64,000 bases of DNA from JALRBM01 sp964615445 (lineage in GTDB: Bacteria > Patescibacteriota > Saccharimonadia > Saccharimonadales > Saccharimonadaceae). Each line of letters starts with the position of its first letter. Position 1 is the first letter of the stretch. Location: contig CAZTOK010000001.1 of assembly GCA_964615445.1 (NCBI GenBank), positions 1 to 64,000 of the forward strand. Reading direction: 5' to 3'. The notes under the pieces are model-generated. The model did not search any database and had not been told where the DNA came from. It was given only the letters and a program-made list of their open reading frames with translations. Below, piece by piece: positions 32,533 to 41,158 of this stretch. A program made the translations under genes and the position numbers.

Positions 32533-33127
32533 GCACTACGAAAAAATGAGTTTTGTAGTTCTTTGATAAGTTGAATATGACTCGTTGTAACTTTCTGTCT
32601 ATTTATCCAAAATAGGTGGTAAGTTGCAACGAGCATCCTAGCTCGCACGTTGCGACACCTGATATGGTATAATACCGGGCGGCCGGCGGGCATTGCGTTC
32701 CTTCTTTTAATGAAGCGATGTGATGGCCCCTCGACTACCCCTTGGTCCGACGTCCACCCGCCCTCGGAGGCAAAAGCTCATGAAGACGGAGTACGGTTAG
32801 TATAGGTAAGGACCCGTCCTTATAGATAAGGACAGACGTTGTAGCTTGTAAGGGTGAGGATGCGCGCTTTTAGTCATGCCGCGAGAGGAACTCTCGTAAA
32901 GGCTGTCTAAAACATGCCATCACTGCGCGAGTGCGCCCCTGGGCTGGTACCTAGGATGTTAAGGTACGGCTGTGCCTTGACGTTCGTAACTACATAGCGT
33001 ACGTCGGATGCGGGGAGATCAGGAGTGGAAACGCTCCCAGGTCTCCCGCATCCGACGGCAAAACCTCATATTCAACTTATCTCTTTTCTTTTCGGATTAC
33101 CCCGCCTTGATGCGGGTGTTTTTGTTA
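32533..33127 (+). ncRNA. large structured RNA of about 590 nt, class not recognised
   Basis: No long ORF with an SD. Helices I can trace: 5' hairpin ACTAC/GTAGT (32535-32559); closing helix 32565-32580 with 33066-33081, 16 bp perfect and 485 nt apart; 32581-32593 with 32621-32633 (13 bp, one G-U) enclosing CTATTT/AAATAG; GGCGGG 32685-32690 with 32757-32762; CATTGC/GCGATG (32691-32720); alternative hairpins at 32807-32833; TTTTAG/CTAAAA (32868-32912) enclosing CGAGAG/CTCTCG; 32958-32967 with 32972-32981 (10 bp); 33002-33014 with 33045-33057 (13 bp) capped by a GAAA-tetraloop stem. I found neither RNase P conserved regions, a tmRNA tRNA-like end or tag, nor SRP motifs. Size and closing helix recall OLE/GOLLD/ROOL-type RNAs, but none can be assigned by eye. 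The sequence is GC-richer than its flanks. Confidence 0.75.
33101..33124 (+). terminator. intrinsic terminator of the ncRNA
   Basis: CCCGC (33101-33105) pairs with GCGGG (33112-33116), followed by TGTTTTTGTT. It lies 20 nt after the ncRNA closing helix. Confidence 0.8.
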
Positions 33128-33142
33128 TTTACGCACAATCTG

Positions 33143-33148
33143 TATTAT
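33143..33148 (+). promoter_or_regulatory. -10 box for leaderless sbcB
   Basis: TATTAT ends 6 nt before the ATG at 33155; no SD. Confidence 0.45.
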
Positions 33149-33154
33149 AGAAGA

Positions 33155-34591
33155 ATGGCACAAACATTCTTTTTTTATGATCTTGAAACGAGTGGACTCG
33201 ACCCACGCCATAGCCGCATAATGCAGTTTGCTGGTATTCGAACTGATTTAGATTTAGTACAAATTGGTGAACCCTATAACGTACTCGTGAAGCTAAGTGA
33301 AGATACACTACCAAGTCCTGAAGCACTTCTTATAACAGGGATTACGCCGCAGCAAACTCATGCCGAAGGCTATACTGAAGCAGAATTCGCTAAATTTTTG
33401 AATGACGAGGTCTACCAAAAAGAAACTATTATGGTGGGCTTTAATAATATTCGATTTGACGATGAATTTATGCGCCATTTTTTGTGGCGAAACTTTCACG
33501 ATCCATATGAGTGGTCTTGGAAAGATGGTCGCTCGCGTTGGGACTTGCTTGACGTAGTGCGTATGACCCGTGCACTACGCCCTGAGGGGATTACGTGGCC
33601 AGTAGTAGATGGCAAGGCAACGAATCGCCTAGAACTTTTAACCAAAGAAAACGGGATTGATCATTATAAGGCACACGACGCATTAAGTGATGTCGAGGCG
33701 CTTATCGCCGTGACGCGTCTTATTAAAACTAAGCAACCTCAGCTCTATAAGTATTTGTTTGACATGCGTGACAAAAATAACGTTAAGGCGCTTATAAATA
33801 TGGAAGATAGAAAACCTTTCGTCTACACGAGCGGACGCTACGATAGTGAATTTCACAAAACAACAGTGGCGTTTCCTCTTGCACCAGGCAAAAATGGTAC
33901 AGTGGTAGTCTACGACCTTCGCCATGATCCGGCACAATTTGTAAACATGAGTCTCGAGGAACTTAAAAAGATATTTTATACACCCTGGACTGAACGCAAG
34001 AAAGACGGATATGTGCCACTACCCGTAAAGGAACTGCAGTATAATCGTGCGCCAGCTGTTGCGCCGCTTGGAGTGTTGGAGCAATCGGATGGCTGGGCGC
34101 GATTGCATCTGACAAAAGCACAGATTGAGGCTAATATAAAAACACTCTTAAGTGCGCCGCACTTTTCAGAAAACATTCGCATGCTTTTTGAAACCAAGCC
34201 GGAATTTAAGCGTTCACCTGACGTTGAGGCACAGCTGTATGATGGGTTTTTGAATGATCGTGATCGCTTACGCGTTGAAACGGTTCGTAATGCGCTCGAA
34301 CGTGAGCTCGCTGATTTTCAGCCGGAGTTTGTAGATGAGCGTTTGGCACCGCTTCTTCTTCGCTATAAAGCGCGTAGCTTTCCGAAAAGTTTAAGTGACG
34401 ACGAGGCACTTGCTTGGGAAAAATGGTGCGCTGAACGTGTACTCTCCCAGTTGCCTGCGTTTACAAAATCATTGCAGCGCCTCGCGGCAATCGAGACGGA
34501 TGAAAGTAGACAATTTATTTTACAAGAATTGCAGCTTTGGGCTGAAAATATCATGCCTATTGATACATCAGATCAGGAAAATGAAACTTAG
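33155..34591 (+). CDS. sbcB: exonuclease I
   Basis: The protein is 478 aa from the ATG at 33155; the open frame upstream overlaps the ncRNA and is not coding. It degrades single-stranded DNA 3' to 5'. DEDDh catalytic residues are FFYDLETSGLD (D-E), FNNIRFDDEFMRHF (D) and YKAHDALSDVEALI (H and D). The SH3-like and C-terminal helical regions of ExoI follow (FVYTSGRY; RYKARSFPKSL). Length matches E. coli ExoI (475). It overlaps the convergent 96-aa gene by 4 nt. Confidence 0.93.
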   Translation: MAQTFFFYDLETSGLDPRHSRIMQFAGIRTDLDLVQIGEPYNVLVKLSEDTLPSPEALLITGITPQQTHAEGYTEAEFAKFLNDEVYQKETIMVGFNNIRFDDEFMRHFLWRNFHDPYEWSWKDGRSRWDLLDVVRMTRALRPEGITWPVVDGKATNRLELLTKENGIDHYKAHDALSDVEALIAVTRLIKTKQPQLYKYLFDMRDKNNVKALINMEDRKPFVYTSGRYDSEFHKTTVAFPLAPGKNGTVVVYDLRHDPAQFVNMSLEELKKIFYTPWTERKKDGYVPLPVKELQYNRAPAVAPLGVLEQSDGWARLHLTKAQIEANIKTLLSAPHFSENIRMLFETKPEFKRSPDVEAQLYDGFLNDRDRLRVETVRNALERELADFQPEFVDERLAPLLLRYKARSFPKSLSDDEALAWEKWCAERVLSQLPAFTKSLQRLAAIETDESRQFILQELQLWAENIMPIDTSDQENET

Positions 34592-34878
34592 ATTTGCTGA
34601 TAGCGGCGCTTTGGTAGTCTTTTTTTATGCATGTCGCGAAGCGCAGTAAATCGTGTCACGATTACTTTTCTATAACGGCTTGTCCATGTAAGACGAAAGA
34701 CTATAGAAAAACTGACAAGACCCACAAGTGCAAACATGGTATTCGGCGACAAAGCGATATTTGTTCCCGGTACAATGCCAGCAAGAAGGAAAAGAGCGAG
34801 CGCACTAAAAACACCACTTTGTAATGCGATGATAAAAAGCGACCCGCTTATACAACTAATAATAATTGCTTTTCTCAT
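34588..34878 (-). CDS. small membrane protein of unknown function
   Basis: The protein is 96 aa. Two or three hydrophobic segments (about 4-34 and 48-64: AIIISCISGSLFIIALQSGV; NTMFALVGLVSFSIVF) are followed by a strongly basic C-terminus (RYRKVIVTRFTALRDMHKKRLPKRRY), which would lie inside the cell. TATAAT occurs just before the ATG at 34878. The 3' end overlaps sbcB by 4 nt. No family was recognised. Confidence 0.65.
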   Translation of the reverse strand: MRKAIIISCISGSLFIIALQSGVFSALALFLLAGIVPGTNIALSPNTMFALVGLVSFSIVFRLTWTSRYRKVIVTRFTALRDMHKKRLPKRRYQQI

Positions 34879-34942
34879 AGATTATATTGAATATATCATT
34901 CCAAAAAAGAGAGTGCAAAGATAAGCGTTTTTCTTTTTTTCA

Positions 34943-34979
34943 CCCTGCCGCTCTCATATTATTTCAAGGAGCGGCAGGG
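34943..34979. terminator. 11-bp GC hairpin
   Basis: CCCTGCCGCTC (34943-34953) pairs perfectly with GAGCGGCAGGG (34969-34979). It lies 4 nt from the stop of the minus-strand gene 34984-35451. On the minus strand it is followed by an A-rich, not T-rich, sequence, so it is not a classic intrinsic terminator. Confidence 0.65.
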
Positions 34980-34983
34980 CATG

Positions 34984-35451
34984 TCACGTCGTCTCAACAA
35001 AGAACATGCATCCGGTTTGACTTTCATCGACCCCCCGTGCAAATACGAATCCTCGTCTTGCTGCCGTAAACATGGTGTGGTGAAGGATTTTCCCATGTCC
35101 TGTTTCCGTGGCAATGCCAGCCTGGTAAAGAAATGCGGCAAAAGCGGGATCGATGAGTTCGAACCTACCCCTGGGTGAGATGACCCGATAGCCGTCATTT
35201 ACGATTGTTTCGTGGATGTGCAGCGCGAGTAATCGCTCGAAAGTAAGAAGGTTCTCGTCGCATAATGATTGGTGTAATGTCAAGGCGCAGTTGTACTCTC
35301 GTTGTCGTGCTTCAATGTTGCTGCCTACGGCATATGCAGCCTCAGGTTGTGAGATGACGAGTTCTGCCTGCGCACGAATCTCGCGAAGTCTGTCGCCCCA
35401 CCAACGGGCAGTTGCGCGAGCTTCACCACACAGTGCATTTACGTCGAGCAT
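34984..35451 (-). CDS. orphan protein, minus-strand accessory gene
   Basis: The protein is 155 aa from the ATG at 35451 with AGGAG 7 nt upstream (the frame continues 11 codons further without an SD). Features: helical N-terminal half with many Arg/Glu/Ala (EARATARWWGDRLREIRAQ), then LLALHIHETIVNDGYRVISP, a possible small enzymatic or binding core, and a Gly/Phe-rich C-terminus. No family was recognised. The base composition is more GC-rich than the flanking sbcB and uvrA. TGCTATAGT about 50 nt upstream may be its -10 box. Confidence 0.65.
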   Translation of the reverse strand: MLDVNALCGEARATARWWGDRLREIRAQAELVISQPEAAYAVGSNIEARQREYNCALTLHQSLCDENLLTFERLLALHIHETIVNDGYRVISPRGRFELIDPAFAAFLYQAGIATETGHGKILHHTMFTAARRGFVFARGVDESQTGCMFFVETT

Positions 35452-35546
35452 GTCGCTACTCCTGTCTTGTAGACCACGGGACACCTTGACTATAGCAGAT
35501 TATTCGTATTTAACAATGTCACTGGAAACAATAGATAATTTCATGC

Positions 35547-35552
35547 TATAAT
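35547..35552 (+). promoter_or_regulatory. extended -10 for leaderless uvrA
   Basis: TGCTATAAT at 35544-35552 ends 8 nt before the ATG at 35561. No SD. Confidence 0.6.
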
Positions 35553-35560
35553 AAGGCGTT

Positions 35561-38374
35561 ATGCCAGAGGTTATTCGTGTTACCGGTGCTCGCGAGCACA
35601 ACCTAAAAAATGTCAGCGTGGAGATTCCACGTGATAAATTAGTAGTGATTACAGGACTTTCAGGCTCGGGAAAATCGAGCCTTGCATTTGATACAATTTA
35701 CGCCGAAGGTCAGCGTCGTTATGTAGAAAGTCTCAGTAGTTATGCGCGGCAATTCCTCGGAATTATGGACAAACCGGACGTTGAATCAATTGATGGACTT
35801 AGTCCGGCAATTTCGATTGATCAAAAATCGACGAGTCGGAATCCACGTTCAACCGTTGCGACGGTGACAGAAATCTATGACTATTTGCGTCTTTTATTTG
35901 CACGCATTGGAGTGCCACACTGCCCGGTTTGCGGTAAAGAGGTGTCGCGTCGTACGCCACAGGCCATTATTGATGAAATTATGAAGATCGAGGCCGGAAC
36001 ACGCCTGATGATTTTAGCGCCGATTATCAAAGATAAAAAAGGTGAATTTGCGCATATTCCAGAACAATATCGTCGCCTCGGCTTTGCCCGTGCTCGTGTG
36101 GATGGTGTAGTGTATGCGCTCGATGAATTTCCTGATCTGCAAAAAAGTTACAAACACAACATTGAGATTGTGGTTGATCGTATTGCAATGGCGGGCGACA
36201 TGCTTGGCCGCATCACACAATCTGTCGAGCAAGCACTAGAGCTTGCTGACGGTGTGGTTGAAATGCTCTATGCGGATACAAATGAGGTGGCAACTTTTAG
36301 TCAGCGCTATGCCTGCGTAGACCATCCGAATGAAGAAATTCCGGAGCTTGAACCGCGCCTCTTTAGCTTTAATGCGCCGCAAGGTGCTTGCCCAGTATGT
36401 ACGGGTCTGGGGAGCCGACTTGAGGTTGACCCTGAGTTAGTATTTAACCCAAATCTTACTATCGCTGAAGGTGCGATTCGTCCCTATAACCGTGTCAATA
36501 GCGATGCATGGTATATGAAGCGGCTCGCGAAGGTAGCTGAGGCACATGGATTTAGCATTCAGGTACCGGTAAAGCAGCTCAAAAAAGAAGACCTTGATAA
36601 AGTGCTGTACGGTACGGGAAGTCAAAAATATCGTGTAGAAATTGGCGGCGGACGTCACTATGAATCAACATACGAGGGGGTAATTCCAAACCTTGAGCGT
36701 CGTCATAAAGAAACCGATAGTGAGTTCATGCGGAAAGACATCGAGCGTTTTATGCGTGAACGGAAATGTCATGCTTGTAATGGTGCGCGTTTGAAGCCAG
36801 TGGTGCTAGCGGTGACGGTGCATGATTTTAATATCATGGATATTTGTAGTCTTGGTGTAGATGAAGCGTTGGGGCTTTTCAAGAATTCATTAAAGCTCGA
36901 TGAAAACGAACTATTTATCGCACGCCAAATTATGAAAGAAATAACCGAACGACTTGGGTTTATGAGTAATGTTGGGCTAAATTACCTTGAGCTTGCTCGT
37001 GCCGCTAATACACTTTCTGGTGGAGAAGCGCAGCGCATTCGTTTGGCGACACAAATTGGTTCTGGATTGCAAGGCGTGCTGTATGTACTTGATGAACCAT
37101 CAATTGGTTTGCATCAGCGTGACAACGATCGTCTGATCGCAACACTTAAGCGACTTCGCGACCTGGGTAATACGGTACTGGTGGTCGAGCATGACGAAGA
37201 TACGATTCGTCAAGCGGACTATTTACTTGATATTGGTCCTGGTGCTGGGGTGAATGGTGGTGAAGTAGTTGCTGCGGGTACGCCCGAGGAAGTAGCTAAA
37301 GACGACGCAAGTATTACCGGACGGTATCTTTCAGGTACAGAAAAAATAGACGTTCCAAAAAAACGTCGTAAAGTCATGAAAGACCGGCAATTGATAATTC
37401 GCGGTGCACGCGAGAACAACCTAAAAAATATTGACGTGGCATTTCCACTTGGCATAATGACAGTAGTGAGCGGCGTGAGTGGCTCGGGCAAGTCAACGCT
37501 TGTAAACGATATTCTCGCTAAAGAGCTTTCTGCTCGACTGCATCGTGCGCAAGTTGTTCCTGGTGCACACGAAAATATCGAGGGGATTAATCATCTTGAT
37601 AAAGCAATTGTGATTGACCAGTCGGCTATTGGTCGTACCCCACGTTCTAACCCCGCAACGTATACAGGTGTTTTCACACCAATTCGTGAGCTATTTGCGG
37701 GTACGCCAGAATCGAATATTCGTGGATACAAAGCTGGCCGCTTCAGCTTTAACGTAAAAGGTGGGCGTTGTGAGAATTGTCAGGGTGACGGTGTAATTAA
37801 AATTGAAATGCATTTCCTCCCAGACGTATATGTGACGTGTGATGAATGTAAAGGCAAGCGCTATAACCGTGAAGCGCTCGAAATTAAATACAAAGACGCA
37901 ACCATTAGCGATGTGCTTGAGATGACCGTCGAGCAAGCGGCAAAGTTCTTTGAAAATGTCCCAACTATTGCTCGCAAGCTCGACACACTAGTTGAAGTAG
38001 GCCTTGGCTACATTCGATTAGGCCAACCGGCTACAACATTTAGCGGTGGTGAAGCGCAGCGTATTAAGCTTGCCTCAGAACTATCCCGTCGTGCTACCGG
38101 TAAAACATTGTATATTCTTGATGAGCCAACGACTGGTCTTCATAGTGCCGACGTAAAACGACTTTTGGGTATTTTGCAAAAACTGGTCGAAGGCGGTAAT
38201 AGTATGGTGATTATTGAGCACAACCTGGATGTAGTGAAGTCGGCTGACCATGTGATTGATATGGGACCTGAAGGTGGAAGTGGCGGTGGAACCGTGGTAG
38301 CTTCGGGGACGCCTGAAGACATTGCTAAGGTAGGTGATTCGTTTACGGGCAAATACCTAAAAGCACTTCTTTAG
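35561..38374 (+). CDS. uvrA: excinuclease ABC subunit A
   Basis: The protein is 937 aa, full length. It recognises DNA damage with UvrB. It has two ABC ATPase modules: Walker A GLSGSGKSSLAFDT (about 31) and GVSGSGKSTLVND (about 640), and signatures NTLSGGEAQRIRLA and TTFSGGEAQRIKLA. Zinc modules are visible: HCPVCGKE, KCHACNGARL, RCENCQGDGV and TCDECKGKRYN. uvrC is 13 kb away and uvrD at 8.5 kb. A leaderless start is likely. Confidence 0.97.
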   Translation: MPEVIRVTGAREHNLKNVSVEIPRDKLVVITGLSGSGKSSLAFDTIYAEGQRRYVESLSSYARQFLGIMDKPDVESIDGLSPAISIDQKSTSRNPRSTVATVTEIYDYLRLLFARIGVPHCPVCGKEVSRRTPQAIIDEIMKIEAGTRLMILAPIIKDKKGEFAHIPEQYRRLGFARARVDGVVYALDEFPDLQKSYKHNIEIVVDRIAMAGDMLGRITQSVEQALELADGVVEMLYADTNEVATFSQRYACVDHPNEEIPELEPRLFSFNAPQGACPVCTGLGSRLEVDPELVFNPNLTIAEGAIRPYNRVNSDAWYMKRLAKVAEAHGFSIQVPVKQLKKEDLDKVLYGTGSQKYRVEIGGGRHYESTYEGVIPNLERRHKETDSEFMRKDIERFMRERKCHACNGARLKPVVLAVTVHDFNIMDICSLGVDEALGLFKNSLKLDENELFIARQIMKEITERLGFMSNVGLNYLELARAANTLSGGEAQRIRLATQIGSGLQGVLYVLDEPSIGLHQRDNDRLIATLKRLRDLGNTVLVVEHDEDTIRQADYLLDIGPGAGVNGGEVVAAGTPEEVAKDDASITGRYLSGTEKIDVPKKRRKVMKDRQLIIRGARENNLKNIDVAFPLGIMTVVSGVSGSGKSTLVNDILAKELSARLHRAQVVPGAHENIEGINHLDKAIVIDQSAIGRTPRSNPATYTGVFTPIRELFAGTPESNIRGYKAGRFSFNVKGGRCENCQGDGVIKIEMHFLPDVYVTCDECKGKRYNREALEIKYKDATISDVLEMTVEQAAKFFENVPTIARKLDTLVEVGLGYIRLGQPATTFSGGEAQRIKLASELSRRATGKTLYILDEPTTGLHSADVKRLLGILQKLVEGGNSMVIIEHNLDVVKSADHVIDMGPEGGSGGGTVVASGTPEDIAKVGDSFTGKYLKALL

Positions 38375-38378
38375 TCGT

Positions 38379-38948
38379 ATGCAAACAGATGAATTCAACC
38401 AACGTCTTGCGACCGCATATTTACAAACGCTGATGCATCGTGGCATACCTCATGAACGTGTTTTACTTAGTTTTTGCGGTGTACCAGGAAGCGGTAAAAC
38501 GACTTTGGCAAAAAAGTTGACGTATGATTTACGTGCGCAGTATTTACGGCATGATGATATTCGCGCGCTTATACGTCAGGAAGGTTGTGATCCGGCAAAA
38601 ATGAACGTCGGATTAATTAGTAGCATCGTTTCTGAGATTATTATGACTCATGACGCTAACAAATTTATTATTGTAGACGCCGGGCAAGACAGGCAATGGG
38701 AGCGCTTTTTTAAGCATGCAAAGCAGTGGAATGCTAAGCCTATCATTATTCGATTGAACGTACCAGAGGGAATAGTCCGCGCACGACTTATTGAACGCGA
38801 AGGTATGGAAGGTGGACACGTAGTACAGCTTGGTACATTCATAGATCAATTTGAAAACTGCAAAAAGTTTGTGAAAGCAGATATCGAATTAGATCCAGAC
38901 TATGATTATGGAGCTGTAAAAAGCCAGATAGTTAGGCTTATTTCTTAA
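38379..38948 (+). CDS. P-loop kinase/AAA-type ATPase
   Basis: The protein is 189 aa, starting 4 nt after the uvrA stop. Walker A FCGVPGSGKTTLAKKL (about 31-46), RHDDIRALIRQEG, Walker B-like FIIVDAG, and the lid-type RARLIEREG. It belongs to the small nucleotide/zeta-toxin-like kinase superfamily (AAA_33 style). The phosphoryl acceptor cannot be told. The last 11 bp overlap the convergent PAP2 gene. Confidence 0.8.
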   Translation: MQTDEFNQRLATAYLQTLMHRGIPHERVLLSFCGVPGSGKTTLAKKLTYDLRAQYLRHDDIRALIRQEGCDPAKMNVGLISSIVSEIIMTHDANKFIIVDAGQDRQWERFFKHAKQWNAKPIIIRLNVPEGIVRARLIEREGMEGGHVVQLGTFIDQFENCKKFVKADIELDPDYDYGAVKSQIVRLIS

Positions 38949-39624
38949 TAGTACGCTCAAATATATAGTCAACCACGATAACGATGGCAAGAACAATAAA
39001 CGCTAGACCAATAGAAGCAGTTACATCGGTTACCCAATGGTAGCCAAGATAAAGACGACTTACCGCTACTGCACCAATGCCAACAATAGTCACGAGGAAG
39101 AGCCAAATAAGTTTTCCAAACCGTGGCTCACGCGAATAAATAAGATAGCTTAGCACAAATAAACACACAGCTATACCGATGGTGTGGCCAGAGGGAAATG
39201 AGTAATCTGTTTCGAAAGGTTTAATCATAGATTCCATTGGAGGACGTCCACGATGAACGATAGTTTTAATAATCGTACTTATAACGAACGATGCACCCAT
39301 AGCACCAAGAAGCAGTACTGGCCGCCAAATTTCTTTTTTAAATAACCCCCAAAGTACAGCACCAACGCCGACAATACCAATAAAACCAACGGGACTCGCA
39401 ATATTTGTAATAGTTTGCATGACTATGGTAAGGGTATCGGTACGATGTGCTACCATCCAGTCAAGGACTGGCTGATCGAATCGTGTTAAATAGGCGTTAT
39501 TTTTTACGCTAAACCAAAGTGCACCAAAAATCGCTAGGCCGAGCAAAAAGAAAAAGAGAGCATTAATAAGCCGTTCTTTACTGAGGGATGGAGTATCTTT
39601 CTTGTCTTCTATTGCTAGGGCCAT
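38938..39624 (-). CDS. PAP2 superfamily membrane phosphatase
   Basis: The protein is 228 aa from the ATG at 39624 with GGAAAG upstream; the longer frame to 39675 would overlap the dedA end. Five or six transmembrane helices. The acid-phosphatase triad motifs are KTIVHRGRPP, FPSGHT and SRLYLGYHWVTD. Such enzymes remove phosphate from lipid carriers such as undecaprenyl pyrophosphate or phosphatidate. It follows dedA by 2 nt, so the two form a lipid-related operon. Confidence 0.92.
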   Translation of the reverse strand: MALAIEDKKDTPSLSKERLINALFFFLLGLAIFGALWFSVKNNAYLTRFDQPVLDWMVAHRTDTLTIVMQTITNIASPVGFIGIVGVGAVLWGLFKKEIWRPVLLLGAMGASFVISTIIKTIVHRGRPPMESMIKPFETDYSFPSGHTIGIAVCLFVLSYLIYSREPRFGKLIWLFLVTIVGIGAVAVSRLYLGYHWVTDVTASIGLAFIVLAIVIVVDYIFERTIKK

Positions 39625-39626
39625 TT

Positions 39627-40310
39627 CTATTTCTTTCCAAATAATATTTTTAACTGTCGCTTGGTGCCGTTCCACATAAATGTGCGCTGCTTTTTGTCTT
39701 TAAGAACGTGAATAAGTGGCGGGAGGATAGAGAGGAGTAAAATGACGAATACAATGGGCAGTAAGATAGTGTCAACGTCAACACCAAGATGGTGAAGCAG
39801 TGCACCAATGTAGTATCCGGCGTAAGTAATACCAGCGGCCCAAATGAGCGCACCTATAATGTTATAAAGCACGAATAAGCGATAGCGCATATTACCAACC
39901 CCGGCGACGATTGGTGCAAAGGTACGTACGACAGGAATGAATCGAGCTAATACAACAGCAACGCCGCCGTATTTTTTGTAAAATTCCTCTGCCTTTTGGA
40001 TATTTTCTTGGCGAAAAAGACGCGAATTTGGCCGGTTAAAAATCCGTCTGCCGATGCGTTTTCCAAAGAGGTAGCCAACACTGTCACCCAAAATAGCTGC
40101 GACAAAAACAATAAGGACAAGCAGGTGAATATCGATCGCTAGACGGTTAGCAAATACCAAAAAGCCGGCAGTAAATAGGATACTATCACCCGGTAAAAAG
40201 AAACCAATAAGCAACCCAGATTCGGCGAAAATAATTGCTGCGATCACAAGAACAACTATCCAGGGTCCTGTATGCGCAACAAAGGTAGTAAGATCAAAAC
40301 CAGGAATCAT
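39627..40310 (-). CDS. DedA family membrane protein
   Basis: The protein is 227 aa; the ATG at 40310 is preceded by AGAGGAATT. VTT/DedA features: FAESGLLIGFFLPGDSILF, GDSVGYLFGKRIGRRIF, VVLARFIPVVRTFAPIVAGV and RYRLFVLYNIIGALIWA. Members are needed for envelope homeostasis and some recycle undecaprenyl phosphate by flipping it inward. Pairing with a PAP2 phosphatase fits C55 carrier recycling (dephosphorylate outside, flip in). Divergent from rplY. Confidence 0.93.
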   Translation of the reverse strand: MIPGFDLTTFVAHTGPWIVVLVIAAIIFAESGLLIGFFLPGDSILFTAGFLVFANRLAIDIHLLVLIVFVAAILGDSVGYLFGKRIGRRIFNRPNSRLFRQENIQKAEEFYKKYGGVAVVLARFIPVVRTFAPIVAGVGNMRYRLFVLYNIIGALIWAAGITYAGYYIGALLHHLGVDVDTILLPIVFVILLLSILPPLIHVLKDKKQRTFMWNGTKRQLKILFGKK

Positions 40311-40345
40311 AATTCCTCTTATTTTAGCATAATCGCAGCGAATGG

Positions 40346-40351
40346 TATAAT
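40346..40351 (+). promoter_or_regulatory. -10 box of rplY
   Basis: TATAAT, 24 nt before the ATG. A strong TAGGAGG SD lies between, so this gene uses a conventional leader, unlike many neighbours. Confidence 0.6.
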
Positions 40352-40375
40352 AGAAAGGTACCTAATAGGAGGACT

Positions 40376-41107
40376 ATGAACGAAATTTCACTGAAACTTG
40401 ACGGACGAAGTCAGCTAGGAAAAAAGGTAACAACCCTGCGCAAAGATGGCCTTGTGCCAAGCATTGTGTATGGTGGAAAAAGCGATCCTATCGCGACACA
40501 ATCACCTTTTATGGAGACAACAAAAGTGGTACATGCTGCGGGAAAACATACCCCAGTGCATCTTACGATTGATGGTAAGAAAAAATTAGCTATTATTAAA
40601 TCTATTGATATGGACCCTGTAAAACACGCTGTGCGTCACGTGGCATTTCATACGATAAGGCAAAATGAAACAATTGCGACAGAAGTGCCGATTGTACTCG
40701 TTGGTATGGGTGAAAGCGAGGCGGAAAAAGCCGGCCTTGTTATTTTGCAGGCGATTGAAAAAGTAGAAATTAAGGCCAGGCCAAATGATCTTCCGGAGGC
40801 GCTTGAAATTTCAATTGCGAACCTTAGCTCAGCTGAAGATAAAATTACACTTGCTGATATTACCTTGCCAGATGGTGTTGAGTTTGCAGATGCCGAGCAA
40901 GACACAGGCTTGGTAGTTGCAAATGTGTACGAACCAGGTGCGCTTCAGGCTGCAAACGAAGCAGCTGGCGGTGACGCCGAGCTGACAACTGATGTGCCAG
41001 CAGAAAATGGTGGTGATACTCCGCAAGCTACTCAAGCTGAAGAGTCAATGCCTGGCGGTAAAGGCCAGAACGAACCAAAGCAATCAAACGTTAACGCAAA
41101 TAAATAG
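40376..41107 (+). CDS. rplY: ribosomal protein L25/CTC
   Basis: The protein is 243 aa: an L25 domain (LKLDGRSQLGKKVTTLRKDGLVPSIVYGG) plus the C-terminal CTC extension with a disordered, acidic and Gln/Asn-rich tail. It binds 5S rRNA in the large subunit. SD AGGAGG is 5 nt upstream. It is followed by a 17-bp hairpin overlapping the stop of the convergent ABC gene. Confidence 0.93.
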   Translation: MNEISLKLDGRSQLGKKVTTLRKDGLVPSIVYGGKSDPIATQSPFMETTKVVHAAGKHTPVHLTIDGKKKLAIIKSIDMDPVKHAVRHVAFHTIRQNETIATEVPIVLVGMGESEAEKAGLVILQAIEKVEIKARPNDLPEALEISIANLSSAEDKITLADITLPDGVEFADAEQDTGLVVANVYEPGALQAANEAAGGDAELTTDVPAENGGDTPQATQAEESMPGGKGQNEPKQSNVNANK

Positions 41108-41118
41108 GCTAACCAATG

Positions 41119-41158
41119 ATAAGTATAAGACCTCCTGAAATGGAGGTCTTATACTTAT
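41119..41158. terminator. 17-bp perfect hairpin
   Basis: ATAAGTATAAGACCTCC (41119-41135) pairs perfectly with 41142-41158 around TGAAAT. It lies between rplY and the convergent ABC exporter and includes the latter's stop codon (41155-41157). Little U-tract. Confidence 0.75.

Noticed and set aside
33002..33057. Group II intron domain V in the 3' hairpin of the large RNA
   Set aside because: It has a GAAA tetraloop, but no AGC catalytic triad, wrong bulge position and no reverse transcriptase or other domains.
32533..33127. RNase P RNA or tmRNA
   Set aside because: Neither the GAGGAAAGTCC/ACAGAA...GGCTTA segments of RNase P nor a tRNA-like T-arm with CCA or tag ORF of tmRNA could be found.
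33008..33154. Upstream extension of the sbcB frame to 33008
   Set aside because: It would translate the 3' domain and terminator of the structured RNA. The ATG at 33155 matches the ExoI N-terminus and has its own -10 box.
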